64,000 nt of DNA, from NCBI RefSeq assembly GCF_003013715.1, contig NC_072816.1, positions 558,001-622,000 of the forward strand. Reading direction: 5' to 3'. The notes beneath the pieces are model-generated. The model saw only the letters and a program-made list of their open reading frames with translations. It did not search any database and had not been told where the DNA came from. Both the position numbers and the translations under genes were made by a program. Origin of the DNA: Candidozyma auris. Its lineage: Eukaryota > Ascomycota > Pichiomycetes > Serinales > Metschnikowiaceae. This document shows, one piece after another, positions 30,708-40,219 of the stretch. Positions within the stretch are counted from its first letter, which is position 1. Each line of letters starts with the position of its first letter.

Positions 30708-30733
30708 AGAGGAAACAGAGGGAAAGTGCTTGA

Positions 30734-31399
30734 GAGAACGAGGGGTTCGTGAGAAAAAAGTATCATCAACACGATCGCCTAGAAGCGGGTATTAAATCGA
30801 TAAAATATTCAGGACAAATCGACTTTTTTTTGGTATGGTTGTATGGTTTCTGTGGGAAGAGTAAGTAGTAGTGAGGAATACTATCAGTGCGAACTAGTCG
30901 AGTAAATATGTATGTAAGGCTTCTTAAGCTTCTGAGGTCAGATAAGAGAGATTGGCATAAGGTATTATTCATAGGACGCTAGACCCCTTTTTTATATAAA
31001 TTATTGGTTTAAATATGTCTTATACATTTTTCAAAAACCTTGCATTATTTAATTTGCTGGAAGCCCACTCCATAGGTAACTATCTCTATCTTTATAGTTC
31101 ATCAAATCCCGTATCACCATATACTATGAACATAAAGATCCGTGACATGCGTAGTCATCCTTCGAATGACTTTGAAATCGTTGCAGGGGGTGCACACTAA
31201 CGTCTGCTTTGGCATTCGAGCGGGTAAGGTCCATCAGCAGAGTAACACACCACACAGCAATACAGTCGTCATCTCCTTTGGCTAATGATAACACGAGTAT
31301 AGTATCGCTGTTAGAAAACGCCAATCAGAATAGCGAAAAAAAAAAATTGCTGGGCACAGTTTCACAGCGGAATGGCTCCACAACACGTAAGCACCACTA
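30734..31399. other. AT-rich gap, 666 bp
   Basis: Downstream of RNA15. AT-rich with T8 and A10 tracts; no gene or convincing element. Confidence 0.5.
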
Positions 31400-32116
31400 C
31401 TAGGTCTCGATGGCACCGTAGGAGCCTTTGCTAATCTCATTCTGGATCTGTTTAACTACCTTCCGCTTGTCTGCATCTAAGGAAGCCAACTCTTCTTCAG
31501 TAAGGCCATTCACGTACTTGAGAAGCTCAACGTGGTCCCTAGTCAAGTGGTCCAAGTCCGGGTGTCTTCTGTTGAGACACAACTCCACAAGGTTCTTATT
31601 CGCCAAGTTCACCATCAAGCTTGTCTCGACCAAAGCGTGTGAGAGCTGGGGACACTGGTCCAAGAGCTTTTTCATGAGCACAGGGTTCTCCAAGCTCATG
31701 GCTTTGGCCTCCTTCATGAGCTTGCCAGCAGTTTGCAGATCAAGTCTTGTAAGCAAATCAGAGATCGCCTGCTGGGCATTTTGCCCCGGGAACAATTGCA
31801 CTCCCAAGGGCAAAGGCGGTAGTTTCCCTGCATTCCCACCAAGTCCTTGATTCTGCGCATCTTCGTCGGAGGCCATCGTACATCGCAAGTACCGGTTGCC
31901 AACATTCATGTTATTGAGGTTTCTCACCGCCAGGGCAGCCGTCTCGCTGTCACCGTAGCTGATGTACGCATTACCCTTGGACTTACCGGTAGTTGGGTCG
32001 AAGATAAGCTTGATGTCGTTCACGGGACCCACCGATTTGGCAATATCTAGCACCTGTTCTTCAGTGTAGTCGAACGGGATACTGGCGACAAACACGGTTC
32101 TTGACTGTGTTTCCAT
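31400..32116 (-). CDS. RNA15: Rna15, CstF64 homologue of cleavage factor IA
   Basis: Recognises A-rich positioning sequences during pre-mRNA cleavage and polyadenylation, together with Rna14, Pcf11 and Clp1. An RRM covers about residues 6-82 (VFVASIPF, KGNAYISY). A short linker precedes the hinge that should bind Rna14 (about 105-165), and the C-terminal three-helix domain ends in LTEEELASLDADKRKVVKQI, the expected Pcf11-binding fold. I start at the ATG at 32116; the 36 upstream in-frame codons are unconserved. At 238 residues it is shorter than S. cerevisiae Rna15 (296), because the Asn/Gln-rich linker is missing. Divergent from DST1. Confidence 0.9.
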   Translation of the reverse strand: METQSRTVFVASIPFDYTEEQVLDIAKSVGPVNDIKLIFDPTTGKSKGNAYISYGDSETAALAVRNLNNMNVGNRYLRCTMASDEDAQNQGLGGNAGKLPPLPLGVQLFPGQNAQQAISDLLTRLDLQTAGKLMKEAKAMSLENPVLMKKLLDQCPQLSHALVETSLMVNLANKNLVELCLNRRHPDLDHLTRDHVELLKYVNGLTEEELASLDADKRKVVKQIQNEISKGSYGAIET

Positions 32117-32597
32117 GGATTTGAGGGTTGAATGAAGAGGTGGTAGTTGGTGATGTTTAGTAAAGTGCGCGCAGAGGCTGTCAGTTGGGAGTATGTACTC
32201 TGTGAGAGGTGTGATACAAAACAATTGCAGAGGTGAATTTGGGAGAAGACAGGGAAAGAAGAGCGAATTAAGTGGATAGAATAGGCAATTTGGTTTACTT
32301 CTAGATTCCCTTCTTGCCTGTGCTTTAGGTTGTCGATTTAGGGTCTACTGTTTGCAGCCATTTGAAAACTACACGTAATAACCGAGCCAAGCATGGAAGA
32401 ATTACGCAATTTTGTAGAAGACAGAAACAAGAGATACATAGCTGATTTCAAGTATCTACACACATCAACAAAAAAGTAACCGAATTTTGGTAAGAGGCAG
32501 CTTCTTTTGCACCTTTCACACTGCGGTGTACGGGTGCAACAAATCTCAACAGTGTGAAAACTTCCATCGTTTATTCTAGAGCATAATCGAGTTTGCC
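32117..32597. promoter_or_regulatory. Divergent RNA15/DST1 promoter, 481 bp
   Basis: Contains TTTGCAGCCA (32351-32360), ten of eleven bases of the recurrent motif. No gene seen. Confidence 0.5.
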
Positions 32598-33479
32598 ATG
32601 GACGTGAAAGACATAAAGTCAACGGTCTCCAACTTGGAGAAGTCAACGGATGACACGACGATCTTGAAGCTTTTGAACATCCTCAACGACGGCATCGAGC
32701 CCACAGAGAAGCTCTTACGAGAAACAAAAGTTGGTGTAGCGGTGAACAAGTTCCGGTCAAATGGAAACAGCGAAATCAGCACGTTAGTGAAGAGAATGAT
32801 CAAGAAATGGAAGGAGGTAGTGCAGAACGAGAAGAACGCTAAAAAGGCACAGTCAGCTAAAGACACTTCATCGTCTCCTTCTGGCTCAGCTACGCCAGCA
32901 AGACCAGCTCCAGGCTCCACAGGAGGCAAATTCCACAGTGGGCCTCGAAACCCGAAGACCGACGGCGTTGATACCACCATCTACGACAACGCGACCCGAA
33001 ACGCCTCGGTAAGCGCCTTGTACACTGCATTAGCAATAGAACGAGACGACGATTCAAAAACCATCATAAATGTGGCAATCAAGATAGAGAGTGAAGTGTT
33101 TGCCGAGGAATACAGTAAAGTAAACGACGTATACAGAAATAAGTTGAGAACGCTCACGATGAACTTGCGGAACAAGAAGAATCCAGACTTAAGAGCCAAT
33201 TTGTTGACCGGATCGTTAAAACCAGAGAAGTTCATCAAAATGACCCCCAACGAGATGGCTCCTGAGGCGTTGAGACAGGAGATGGAGAAATTGCACAAGC
33301 AAAATCTTTTCGACGCTCAGGGTGCTACAGAAAAGAGAGCTGTCACTGATAGGTTCACGTGTGGCAAGTGTAAGCACAAGAGGGTGAGTTACTACCAGAT
33401 GCAGACGAGGTCTGCCGATGAGCCCTTGACGACGTTTTGTACGTGTGAAAATTGCGGCAACCGCTGGAAATTTTCTTAG
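32598..33479 (+). CDS. DST1: Transcription elongation factor TFIIS
   Basis: Rescues backtracked RNA polymerase II by stimulating transcript cleavage. The N-terminal LW domain occupies about residues 1-75, the polymerase-binding central domain about 130-245, and the C-terminal zinc ribbon is FTCGKCKHKR...CTCENCGNRW. The ribbon carries the invariant RSADEP loop, whose Asp-Glu pair reaches the polymerase active site. At 293 residues it is close to S. cerevisiae Dst1 (309). Start at the first ATG. The gap to the convergent CYS4 is only 114 bp. Confidence 0.97.
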   Translation: MDVKDIKSTVSNLEKSTDDTTILKLLNILNDGIEPTEKLLRETKVGVAVNKFRSNGNSEISTLVKRMIKKWKEVVQNEKNAKKAQSAKDTSSSPSGSATPARPAPGSTGGKFHSGPRNPKTDGVDTTIYDNATRNASVSALYTALAIERDDDSKTIINVAIKIESEVFAEEYSKVNDVYRNKLRTLTMNLRNKKNPDLRANLLTGSLKPEKFIKMTPNEMAPEALRQEMEKLHKQNLFDAQGATEKRAVTDRFTCGKCKHKRVSYYQMQTRSADEPLTTFCTCENCGNRWKFS

Positions 33480-33593
33480 AATCATAGGAGAGTTGAGCTT
33501 TAGAAGGATTGAAGCCAAAGAGAAAGAGGGGAGTTCAGGTGTAATGTCATTGCTGTGTATTATAATGTGAAAGACTAAAGGGTTTCTAGGACA

Positions 33594-35078
33594 TTAGTAG
33601 GAGGCATTCTTTGCCAAAAAGGAGAGTAGGTCGACCTTGGTGACAATCTGCACGGGCTTCAACTCGTCGTCGGTGATGATGGCGTTGGAGTGGGTTTCAA
33701 AGAACTTGTTCAAAAGGTGCAAGGGAGTAGACATCGTGATTGGTTCGTAGGATCTCTTGGTGAAGCCAGACTCCTTGCTGATGCTAAACGACTTTTCAAA
33801 GTCTGCCAATTTCCTGAAGTCTAAGAAAATGCCTCTGATGGAGTTGGTCATCTGAACTTTTTTGGTAGACAAGGACTTCAAGATCTTGGACAAGGTGATC
33901 AACCCAATCAACTTACCGTTCGAGCTCAATACAGGCAACTGGTCAAAACCGTTGGTTTTAAGTAACTCAAACGTCTTACCGACGGTGTCAGCCAAAGTGA
34001 CGGTGACAACTGGTGGCTTACCAGCGACGAGATCGGCAATTGTCTTGTTGTGCAAGAAGTCGTCAGTCTTGTTAGCTGCGGAATTGGTTTCTTCGACCTC
34101 GAAGCCATTAGTCTTCATCCACTCGTCGTCAGCAAACGTAGACAAGTACGATCTGATGGAGTCGGGGAAAACGACAACCACGGTATCGTTTTCGGTCAAG
34201 TCCTTGGCAACTTCCAAAGCAGCCTGCAAAGCGGAACCCGAGGAGCCGCCAACAAGAATACCTTCTTCTCTGATGATTCTTCTGGCCAACTTGAAGGACT
34301 CAGCATCGTCAGTCTTGATCCAGTGGTCCACACGAGTTCTGTTCAAAACGTCAGGAATGAAATCGTAACCAATACCCTCAACAAGGTAGCCCTCCGTCGT
34401 GTCGTTGAGGGACTCTGGCTGGGCCAAGATGGAGCCCTTAGGATCAGCACCGATGATCTTCACATTAGGGTTCTTCTCCTTCAAGTATTGGGAAATACCC
34501 GAGATAGTACCACCAGTGCCCGTTCCAGCAACAAGATGAGTGACCTTACCTTCGGTCTGTTCCCAGATCTCGTAACCGGTGCCGTAGTAGTGGGCCTTGG
34601 GGTTAGCTTCGTTACCGTACTGATCCAAAATCACTGCATTAGGGAGCTCTCTCTCCAACTTCTGAGCAACACCAATGTGAGACTCAGGTGAGTCCCAAGC
34701 AGCCTCTGTAGGGGTTCTGATGATCTCAGCGCCCAAGGCCTTCAACACAGATACTTTCTCGTTCGACATCTTCTCTGGCAAAGTGATGATGGTTCTGTAG
34801 CCTCTCACGGCACCTACAAGAGCCAAGCCAATTCCGGTGTTACCGGAGGTTGGCTCGATCAAAGTGTAGCCTGGTTTAATTCTGCCCTGTTTTTCGGCCT
34901 CCAAAATCATGTTTTTGGCGATTCTGTCCTTGATGGAACCACCCAGGTTGAACAATTCCACCTTGGCGTACACGTTGGCCTTGATGCCGTACGACTGGGG
35001 GATTTTGTTCAACTTGATCATGGGCGTGTTCCCGATGAACTCGAGAATGTCATCCGCAAGTGGAGGAAGAGGCAGCAT
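33594..35078 (-). CDS. CYS4: Cystathionine beta-synthase
   Basis: PLP enzyme condensing serine and homocysteine to cystathionine, the first step of transsulfuration. The catalytic domain has the PLP lysine in GGSIKDR (Lys50), TSGNTGIG for cofactor phosphate/substrate binding and GTGTGGTISG. Two C-terminal CBS motifs (from about residue 360) form the regulatory region. There is no N-terminal haem-binding extension, as in other yeasts. I use the ATG at 35078 (494 residues, S. cerevisiae 507). An ATG at 35195 would add 39 unconserved residues and would place a promoter motif copy inside the coding region. Confidence 0.96.
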   Translation of the reverse strand: MLPLPPLADDILEFIGNTPMIKLNKIPQSYGIKANVYAKVELFNLGGSIKDRIAKNMILEAEKQGRIKPGYTLIEPTSGNTGIGLALVGAVRGYRTIITLPEKMSNEKVSVLKALGAEIIRTPTEAAWDSPESHIGVAQKLERELPNAVILDQYGNEANPKAHYYGTGYEIWEQTEGKVTHLVAGTGTGGTISGISQYLKEKNPNVKIIGADPKGSILAQPESLNDTTEGYLVEGIGYDFIPDVLNRTRVDHWIKTDDAESFKLARRIIREEGILVGGSSGSALQAALEVAKDLTENDTVVVVFPDSIRSYLSTFADDEWMKTNGFEVEETNSAANKTDDFLHNKTIADLVAGKPPVVTVTLADTVGKTFELLKTNGFDQLPVLSSNGKLIGLITLSKILKSLSTKKVQMTNSIRGIFLDFRKLADFEKSFSISKESGFTKRSYEPITMSTPLHLLNKFFETHSNAIITDDELKPVQIVTKVDLLSFLAKNASY

Positions 35079-35178
35079 GGTGTAGATTTTGATGAAGTGG
35101 AAGGGTATTCGGTTGGAAAAAACCTCGTAATGGGATGGTGTTGCAGTGATGGTCCTGCACCAAGCCCTCGCTTTTATT

Positions 35179-35189
35179 TGGCTGCAAAA
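35179..35189 (+). promoter_or_regulatory. TGGCTGCAAAA motif copy
   Basis: 101 bp upstream of the CYS4 start. Confidence 0.5.
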
Positions 35190-35325
35190 CGCCACACCGG
35201 CGCGAGATCCAATAACTTGTTGCAGGCAGATGGAACGGTGTTATATGGTAGAGAATCTTTACTAACGATTCCAGAATAAGAACGTTTATAGATTTGAGCA
35301 CTCAAATCCTTATCCAAATTCATGT

Positions 35326-37367
35326 CTAAACACTGACAATCTTGCACTTGATCACGTCGGGATCTTTACCTGGAATGCCTTTGGTGAAGTCAAAGATCTG
35401 AAAGAGGCCCCTTCTGTCCACCACAAAGATTTTACCGCCATCTGACGAGTACGCCATTGAGGCGGCTTCATTTGGTCTCACTGCATTGGCAGCCTCTCCA
35501 AGAAGAACAATGATTTTTTTTGTCTGTGATCTTGAGCTCGTTCGAGCATTGGGAGTGGAAACAAGAAAGAGCCTGCCTGACTTATCCAAGAAGAGGATAC
35601 TGTCGCCACGTGGGGAGAACTGTACTCTGTAGATGGAGGAGCCGATCTCGGGCACTTTCAACATCACGTCGTAGTCGGTGATCTGCAGCTCTCCTTCGTC
35701 ATCGCCCTCATCTCCTTCTTCTTTGCTCAAGAGGTCGGAAGAAATATTTGAGGGAGTGCCACCTAGGGTGTCAATTGGAGGACCTTCAAGCTTCACAAGC
35801 AAGGAGGGACGGCTATTCCACGATGAGTTTGTGATGGCAATGGTATTGGTTCCAGGGAGACCAAACTTGATGTCTGTGATGCCCTCGCTGTCCATCATCT
35901 GATCATCGACGTTGGCGTCGTAGCTTCTGTCGCCAGGCATCTCATCGGTGAACTTTTGTCTCGAGGCAACCCGCATGTCTGACCATAGGAGGATGGGCTT
36001 CTTGCATACACTGGTAGCTGTAGCTCTGAGACGAATGATGAAGTAGCGCATTTCGTATACTGTGCAGCAAATGAGATGGGTAGATGACGAATTGAAGGAA
36101 ATCACTTTCAAAGGATCCCGGTAAGGCACTGTGATGGTGAGAGGGTGCACGGCCGTGACTTTGTGCAGCAGCTCCATCTCAAGCTGGTGGAGAATGATGA
36201 ACGGCTGCTGTTTTCCTGACATTCGTTCTCTTGCGGTGATCCCACACGCCACGAGGTTTTCTTTGGGTGCAACAGACACACAACGTATAGGAAAGTTGGT
36301 CAAGTACGTATACACTGGAGCGCCAACATCACCAAGAGCAGGGTCAGCGTTCAACACTCGCACCACGCCCTTGGTACCAGTGAGAATGAGAAATCTTCGA
36401 GAAAGGCAGCAAGAAAGATGCACCCACAGCTTCAATTTCGAGTGAACACTTTCACCGGCGTCGTAGCTATCGCTTTTGCTTTTCCCGCCAAACTCGTTCT
36501 TGATGGTAAGCCCAGGTCTGGCTGCCATGCGGAACTCTGCATTGGCCCCATAGGAGTACTCTCCAGTCAGCTTTCCACAAGACAAGAGTGAAGGTTTTCC
36601 CTGACTAGGCGTGTACGTGTAGAGCTCCCACCGTTTATCTGTGATCAAGACAAAGTGGTGATTTCCTCCCCTGTAGCCTTATCGTACCTCGTACATAGAG
36701 ACGAGGCATTGTACCTGGTCAGCTTTATGGAAGGTCTGAGCGAGAACTTGCTGAACTTGCTTGACGGAGCTTGAAACGACGTGAGTTTCCGGTGGAACGG
36801 GAAACACTGCGAGAAGTTGTACTCTTCCTGCTCATTCAACCCCAGAAGCATGTCCAAGTCATCCTCAGTACTGCGATCCGGAACCAACGGCCCGACCTGA
36901 ATCAGCTCGAGTTCAGGCTGTACCACCTTCTTCTTTTCCTTATTTGGAGAGTTCAGAACCTCCTGCTCAGGGCCCCTGCCCTTAGGCGTCTCGTTCTCCT
37001 CTTTGGCCAATTTGCAGAAAAGACTTCCCAAGTCCATCAGCTCTGCCTGTTGCTGCTGCTGCTGCTGCTGCTGCAGGCTTGCAACCAGATCCACGGAAGC
37101 ATGACGGGTGCTGCGTCGCAGAGAAGATCCTCTTCGGGTTTCAATCTGTGCCACAAGCTTGTAAAGTTCTCGAAGCGGCTCGATCGGTTTTAGTAGGACA
37201 CTTTCACTGGCACACACTGGACAGTGGGTTGTGCCGGAGGCGAGGAATTGAGACTCAGAAACAACACATCCACAGGAAAGCGTCGATGCATCGGCTACTA
37301 CGGAGCCAGGGGGTTCGGCGCCAGGGAGCCGAAGGAGGTGCTCGAGCTTCAGGGTCTTGATGTCCAT
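35326..37367 (-). CDS. PTR3: Ptr3, SPS amino-acid sensor component (one frame break)
   Basis: Peripheral plasma-membrane scaffold linking the amino-acid sensor Ssy1 to the protease Ssy5, which releases Stp1/Stp2 for permease gene expression. The N-terminal 240 codons begin MDIKTLKLEHLLRLPGAEPP and contain a CGC...HCPVC cysteine set and a short poly-Gln tract. The C-terminal 440 codons form a WD-like repeat domain ending in a propeller-type FVVDRRGLFQIFDF strand. The frames meet near 36652-36654: ITT in one continues as ITDKRWELYTY in the other. One extra base in the AAA/TTT run restores a continuous frame of 680 residues, matching S. cerevisiae Ptr3 (678). Confidence 0.85.
36652..36654 (-). 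other. Apparent one-base deletion in PTR3
   Basis: At an AAA run on the plus strand. Restoring one base gives the strand-like join T-T-F-V-L-I-T-D-K-R-W. Confidence 0.7.
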
Positions 37368-37904
37368 GGGTGGAGTTGTAGTATGGTCGCGATGCGAAAA
37401 TATGGGGTAGCTCGAATTGAGGTAGATAAGGTGAACAGGGGGGAACTTTGGATGTGAATGTGAATTATTTGATAAGGAGCTTTTAAGAAGATCTGAGCTG
37501 GTGGTTGTGAATTGGAGTATTTATTTGGTGATTGTGAGTATGGGATATATGAGTCAATTGTACAGAGTGGACAGGAATATGTGGAGAAAATGCAAATGAT
37601 ATGGTTGAAGATTTCCGTTTTCTCGATCGTAAGCGAAGTCTGAAAGAGGTCGTCACTTTTTGCAACGGATGAATAAGAACTCATTTGACGTCGGTAGTAA
37701 GAACTGCCCAACAGAGTTCAGACCTTCAATTAGGTTTAACTAAGTGTCTCCAGCTTCGCCAGCTCCCTCTACTCTCTACAAAGTCGTGAAGTGCTATGCG
37801 TGAATCATTAACATACTTCCTAGACACGCCTTGACTCGTCAATCAGCGTGCCCGTAGTTTCGTGCCCGCACGAAGCTCACCATCCCCGGGGTTTTTGCAT
37901 CTCA
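37368..37904. other. Intergenic gap, 537 bp
   Basis: PTR3 promoter and UBX-gene 3' end. A related sequence, CGTTGCAAAAA on the minus strand near 37656, is the only motif-like element. Confidence 0.45.
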
Positions 37905-39048
37905 TCAATTATTAGCGCTACCCTGCAATCTTTTGGTCTCTCTGTCGTGCAAAACGTGCAGTTGGTTACCACGACTAGTCACGGAAGCCATCGAGGTCGA
38001 ACCTTCATTCGAGACCAACTTCTCGTGCTTATCATCAGCTTCAACGTCGGTAGGTTTCTCTGGCACGACAAACGCAGGCTGGGCCACATCAGCCTCGCCC
38101 AGGAAGTCAAGCTCGGCGTCTTCCAATCCGTAATCGAAAAATGTGTACAAGGCGCTGGCCACCAGAGACAATTTGCCCGAAAGCGCAGTCCAGAGCCCAG
38201 ACAGTTGCCTCCTTTCTTGTTCACAGCGCACGGGCTTCAATATGAGTGCCAGGCGCGGGCAGAGACCCAAGTCACTGAGCTTGGTAAGTTCCTGACCCAC
38301 AGTGAAGGTGACTCTCGGAACGCCCAAGTAGCAGAAGGCGTAGTCGTTGAGCGCCATTGCCGAGGTCTGAGCAAATGACGGTAGTGCGTCGTCTTCGACT
38401 GGAGTGAGGGCCAAGCCCGTTTCCGCCTCGATCCATCTTTTCACATCACGAAGGGTCTGTGACGAGTCAAACGTCCCTTGCATGGTTGACCCATCCAAAG
38501 ACGGATGGAGAGCAGGCACTGCAGATCTGAGAGGCGCTTTTGCTGTTGCTCCTTTCCCACGTTGGTTCGGCCTCCGCGAGCTCCATGGAATGTCTTCTCT
38601 GGCACCATCTCTCCCTTTTGTCTGCATCGATCTGTGCTCGTATATGCTTGAGGTCCTCCTCGCGCTGCGAGAGTCTTCTCCGCGTCAGAGTGCCCTGGAA
38701 TTTCTTAAGAGGCAACTCAGAAACGTGCTTTCGAAGAAATGACTCGAAATCAGCCTGAGAACCTCCCGCAAACATGTCAACCACAACACCCACATCGTAA
38801 ACGACAAACAGGGGCCTTTGCAACTCGCACGAGCTACTACCCATCAACATCTTTAAGTCAGACTCAGATCCGAGCTCGACAGCAGCAAAGCGTGTCTTCA
38901 ACACCTTTGCAATGTCATACGTTGAGCTTGTGTGGATGTATCGGTTAGCAAAGCCGTGGCCCGGCTCCGAAAGGTAAACAAACAACGGGCAATGTAAAAG
39001 AGCAGCTGCTCTAGCAGCAGCGTCCCAAGACGGTGAAAAAAGCGGCAT
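37905..39048 (-). CDS. UBX-domain protein, probable Cdc48 adaptor (frame broken twice)
   Basis: UBX proteins recruit the AAA ATPase Cdc48/p97 to substrates. The N-terminal part (MPLFSPSWDAAARAAALLHC onwards) looks like the divergent thioredoxin-like domain seen before UBX in Ubx7/UBXN4-type proteins, then a charged helix IRAQIDADKRER. The UBX fold continues as LLSIRL..DGSTMQGTF and SSQTLRDVKRWIEAETG. The sequence uses three frames in order, with shifts near 38604-38612 and at the AAA run 38497-38499. Adding one base at each joins KEQQQKRLSDLQCLLSIRL to LDGSTMQGTF and gives about 381 residues. Orthology among fungal UBX proteins is not settled. Confidence 0.75.
38497..38499 (-). other. Apparent one-base deletion inside the UBX domain
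   Basis: AAA run. The frame reading CLLSIRL upstream and the frame reading DGSTMQGTF downstream are joined by one extra T on the coding strand. Confidence 0.75.
38604..38612 (-). other. Second apparent one-base deletion in the UBX gene
   Basis: Between the IRAQIDADKRER helix and the KEQQQKR segment, which lie in frames one base apart. The exact base is not determined. Confidence 0.6.
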
Positions 39049-40219
39049 CGTATGAGAATGGTAAAGGGATGCTTAGAAGTGGTAGAAGTGAAGGTAGTTG
39101 TTGTGGAAGGAAAAGATGGAATGTATGACTGTGGGCAGGAAGTGCGCTAAGTATGGGGAGCAGGTTGCTTGGGTGCGGAAGGCTCGGTGCAAGCAATTAT
39201 GTGATAACACAAAATGGAGTGAATCATGGAAGCAATCAAGGGTCGATTAGTAGGCTGTGTAGAGGAAGGAAGAGAACGAAAAGGTGAAGGATGAAACGTT
39301 GTAAAGAAAATCGAGGAAAATCTTTTACTACTGGCTTCACCTGTCCTGATGGTGTGATAGTACAGCAGTCTTTATATAGGTCGGTATGACAAAGGAAGTG
39401 GTGAGAATAAGGTTTCGAGAAAATGGTGTCGCGATAATGAAACATATAAGACTCAGGTGGCCCAGTCTGAGTTTCATGGTTGCCTTTTATAGACCTGTCT
39501 GAATGTAGGAGCTATGGGGTCCTCAGGTGGTAGCACCTCTCCAACCAGGGTTCAGCAGGGTGGTGATTTAGTCCACAAACACAAAGCTCGTCGGCTATTG
39601 TCTCAGAAGATGCGTAGTTCTATGAGGATCTGCCTAATTTTGTCACATTATTTGGGTAAGGCCCACAAGACCATCGGGCTAGCTAGTCAATTTTGCGTTC
39701 TAGCAGCTGTAAGCAAAAGTTTGATGCTTTCTTATCGGTGTAACAGTCAAATTGAAAAGCGAGTTGTGTAGGCAAAGGCTCAAGCGGCGAAGGATTGGTG
39801 CCAATTTGTTTAAAGGGTTGAATTTCTCCCTTCGTGATTAGTATCCTAGAATGACAAAATCCCGGCAGTGAAAGCGTCATGTAAGAAAGCGGTGCATCAA
39901 CAAATAGGCTTTGGTATAAGGCCACACGTATATTTTGCTCTCAGCATCGATATTTCGTGCAATACTCCCAACGGCGTAGAATGGCTGCAAAATGGCAAAC
40001 AGAAGAGAAAAATATAACGTACTAAGAATTGTATATTATCACATTGGTCTTTCCTTAAAAACTCTTGCAAATAGTTGATACACTGGGAGCCACAACTTAA
40101 GAGACAAGTTATCGTTATCTGTCCACTAGAAAATCTGACCTAGCATATCTGGGCCCTGCTTACTTTAACAACAAAGCTTTCATTTTCTATTGCTCTAGCC
40201 TCTTATTCCACATAGTCTT
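39049..40219. other. Gap of 1171 bp
   Basis: Contains one 11-bp motif (39982-39992). An 85-codon open frame at 39514-39771 has no recognisable content. It begins the less gene-dense accessory section that runs to about 45.3 kb. Confidence 0.5.
39982..39992 (+). promoter_or_regulatory. TGGCTGCAAAA motif copy
   Basis: 934 bp from the UBX gene start and 237 bp beyond the stop of the membrane-protein gene; its target gene is unclear. Confidence 0.4.

Larger units (their letters stand above)
29285..30733. other. GC-richer, hairpin-rich stretch; candidate structured RNA or LTR-element remnant
   Basis: Bounded on the left by A15 (29285-29299). Base composition differs from neighbouring intergenic DNA, being C-rich on the plus strand with CCCCC runs. 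It holds several perfect inverted repeats: an 8-bp stem with 4-base loop (29346-29365), a 7-bp stem (29614-29642), a 6-bp stem (29849-29865) and a 10-bp stem with 15-base loop (29890-29924). A TATATAA at about 30097 and a 77-codon ATG-initiated frame at 30500-30733 (MSDTEEAAPETLPLP...) follow. TATA box, about 400 bp of leader and a short truncated frame could be an LTR plus gag fragment. The hairpins would suit a non-coding RNA. I found no primer-binding site, terminal repeats or known RNA motif. Confidence 0.35.

Noticed and set aside
31124..31403. Short open frames downstream of RNA15
   Set aside because: AT-rich 3' flank with no protein similarity.
35079..35195. 39-residue N-terminal extension of CYS4
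   Set aside because: Unconserved and overlaps a promoter motif copy; the usual enzyme start is at 35078.
39514..39771. 85-codon open frame
   Set aside because: Low-complexity start and no recognisable features.
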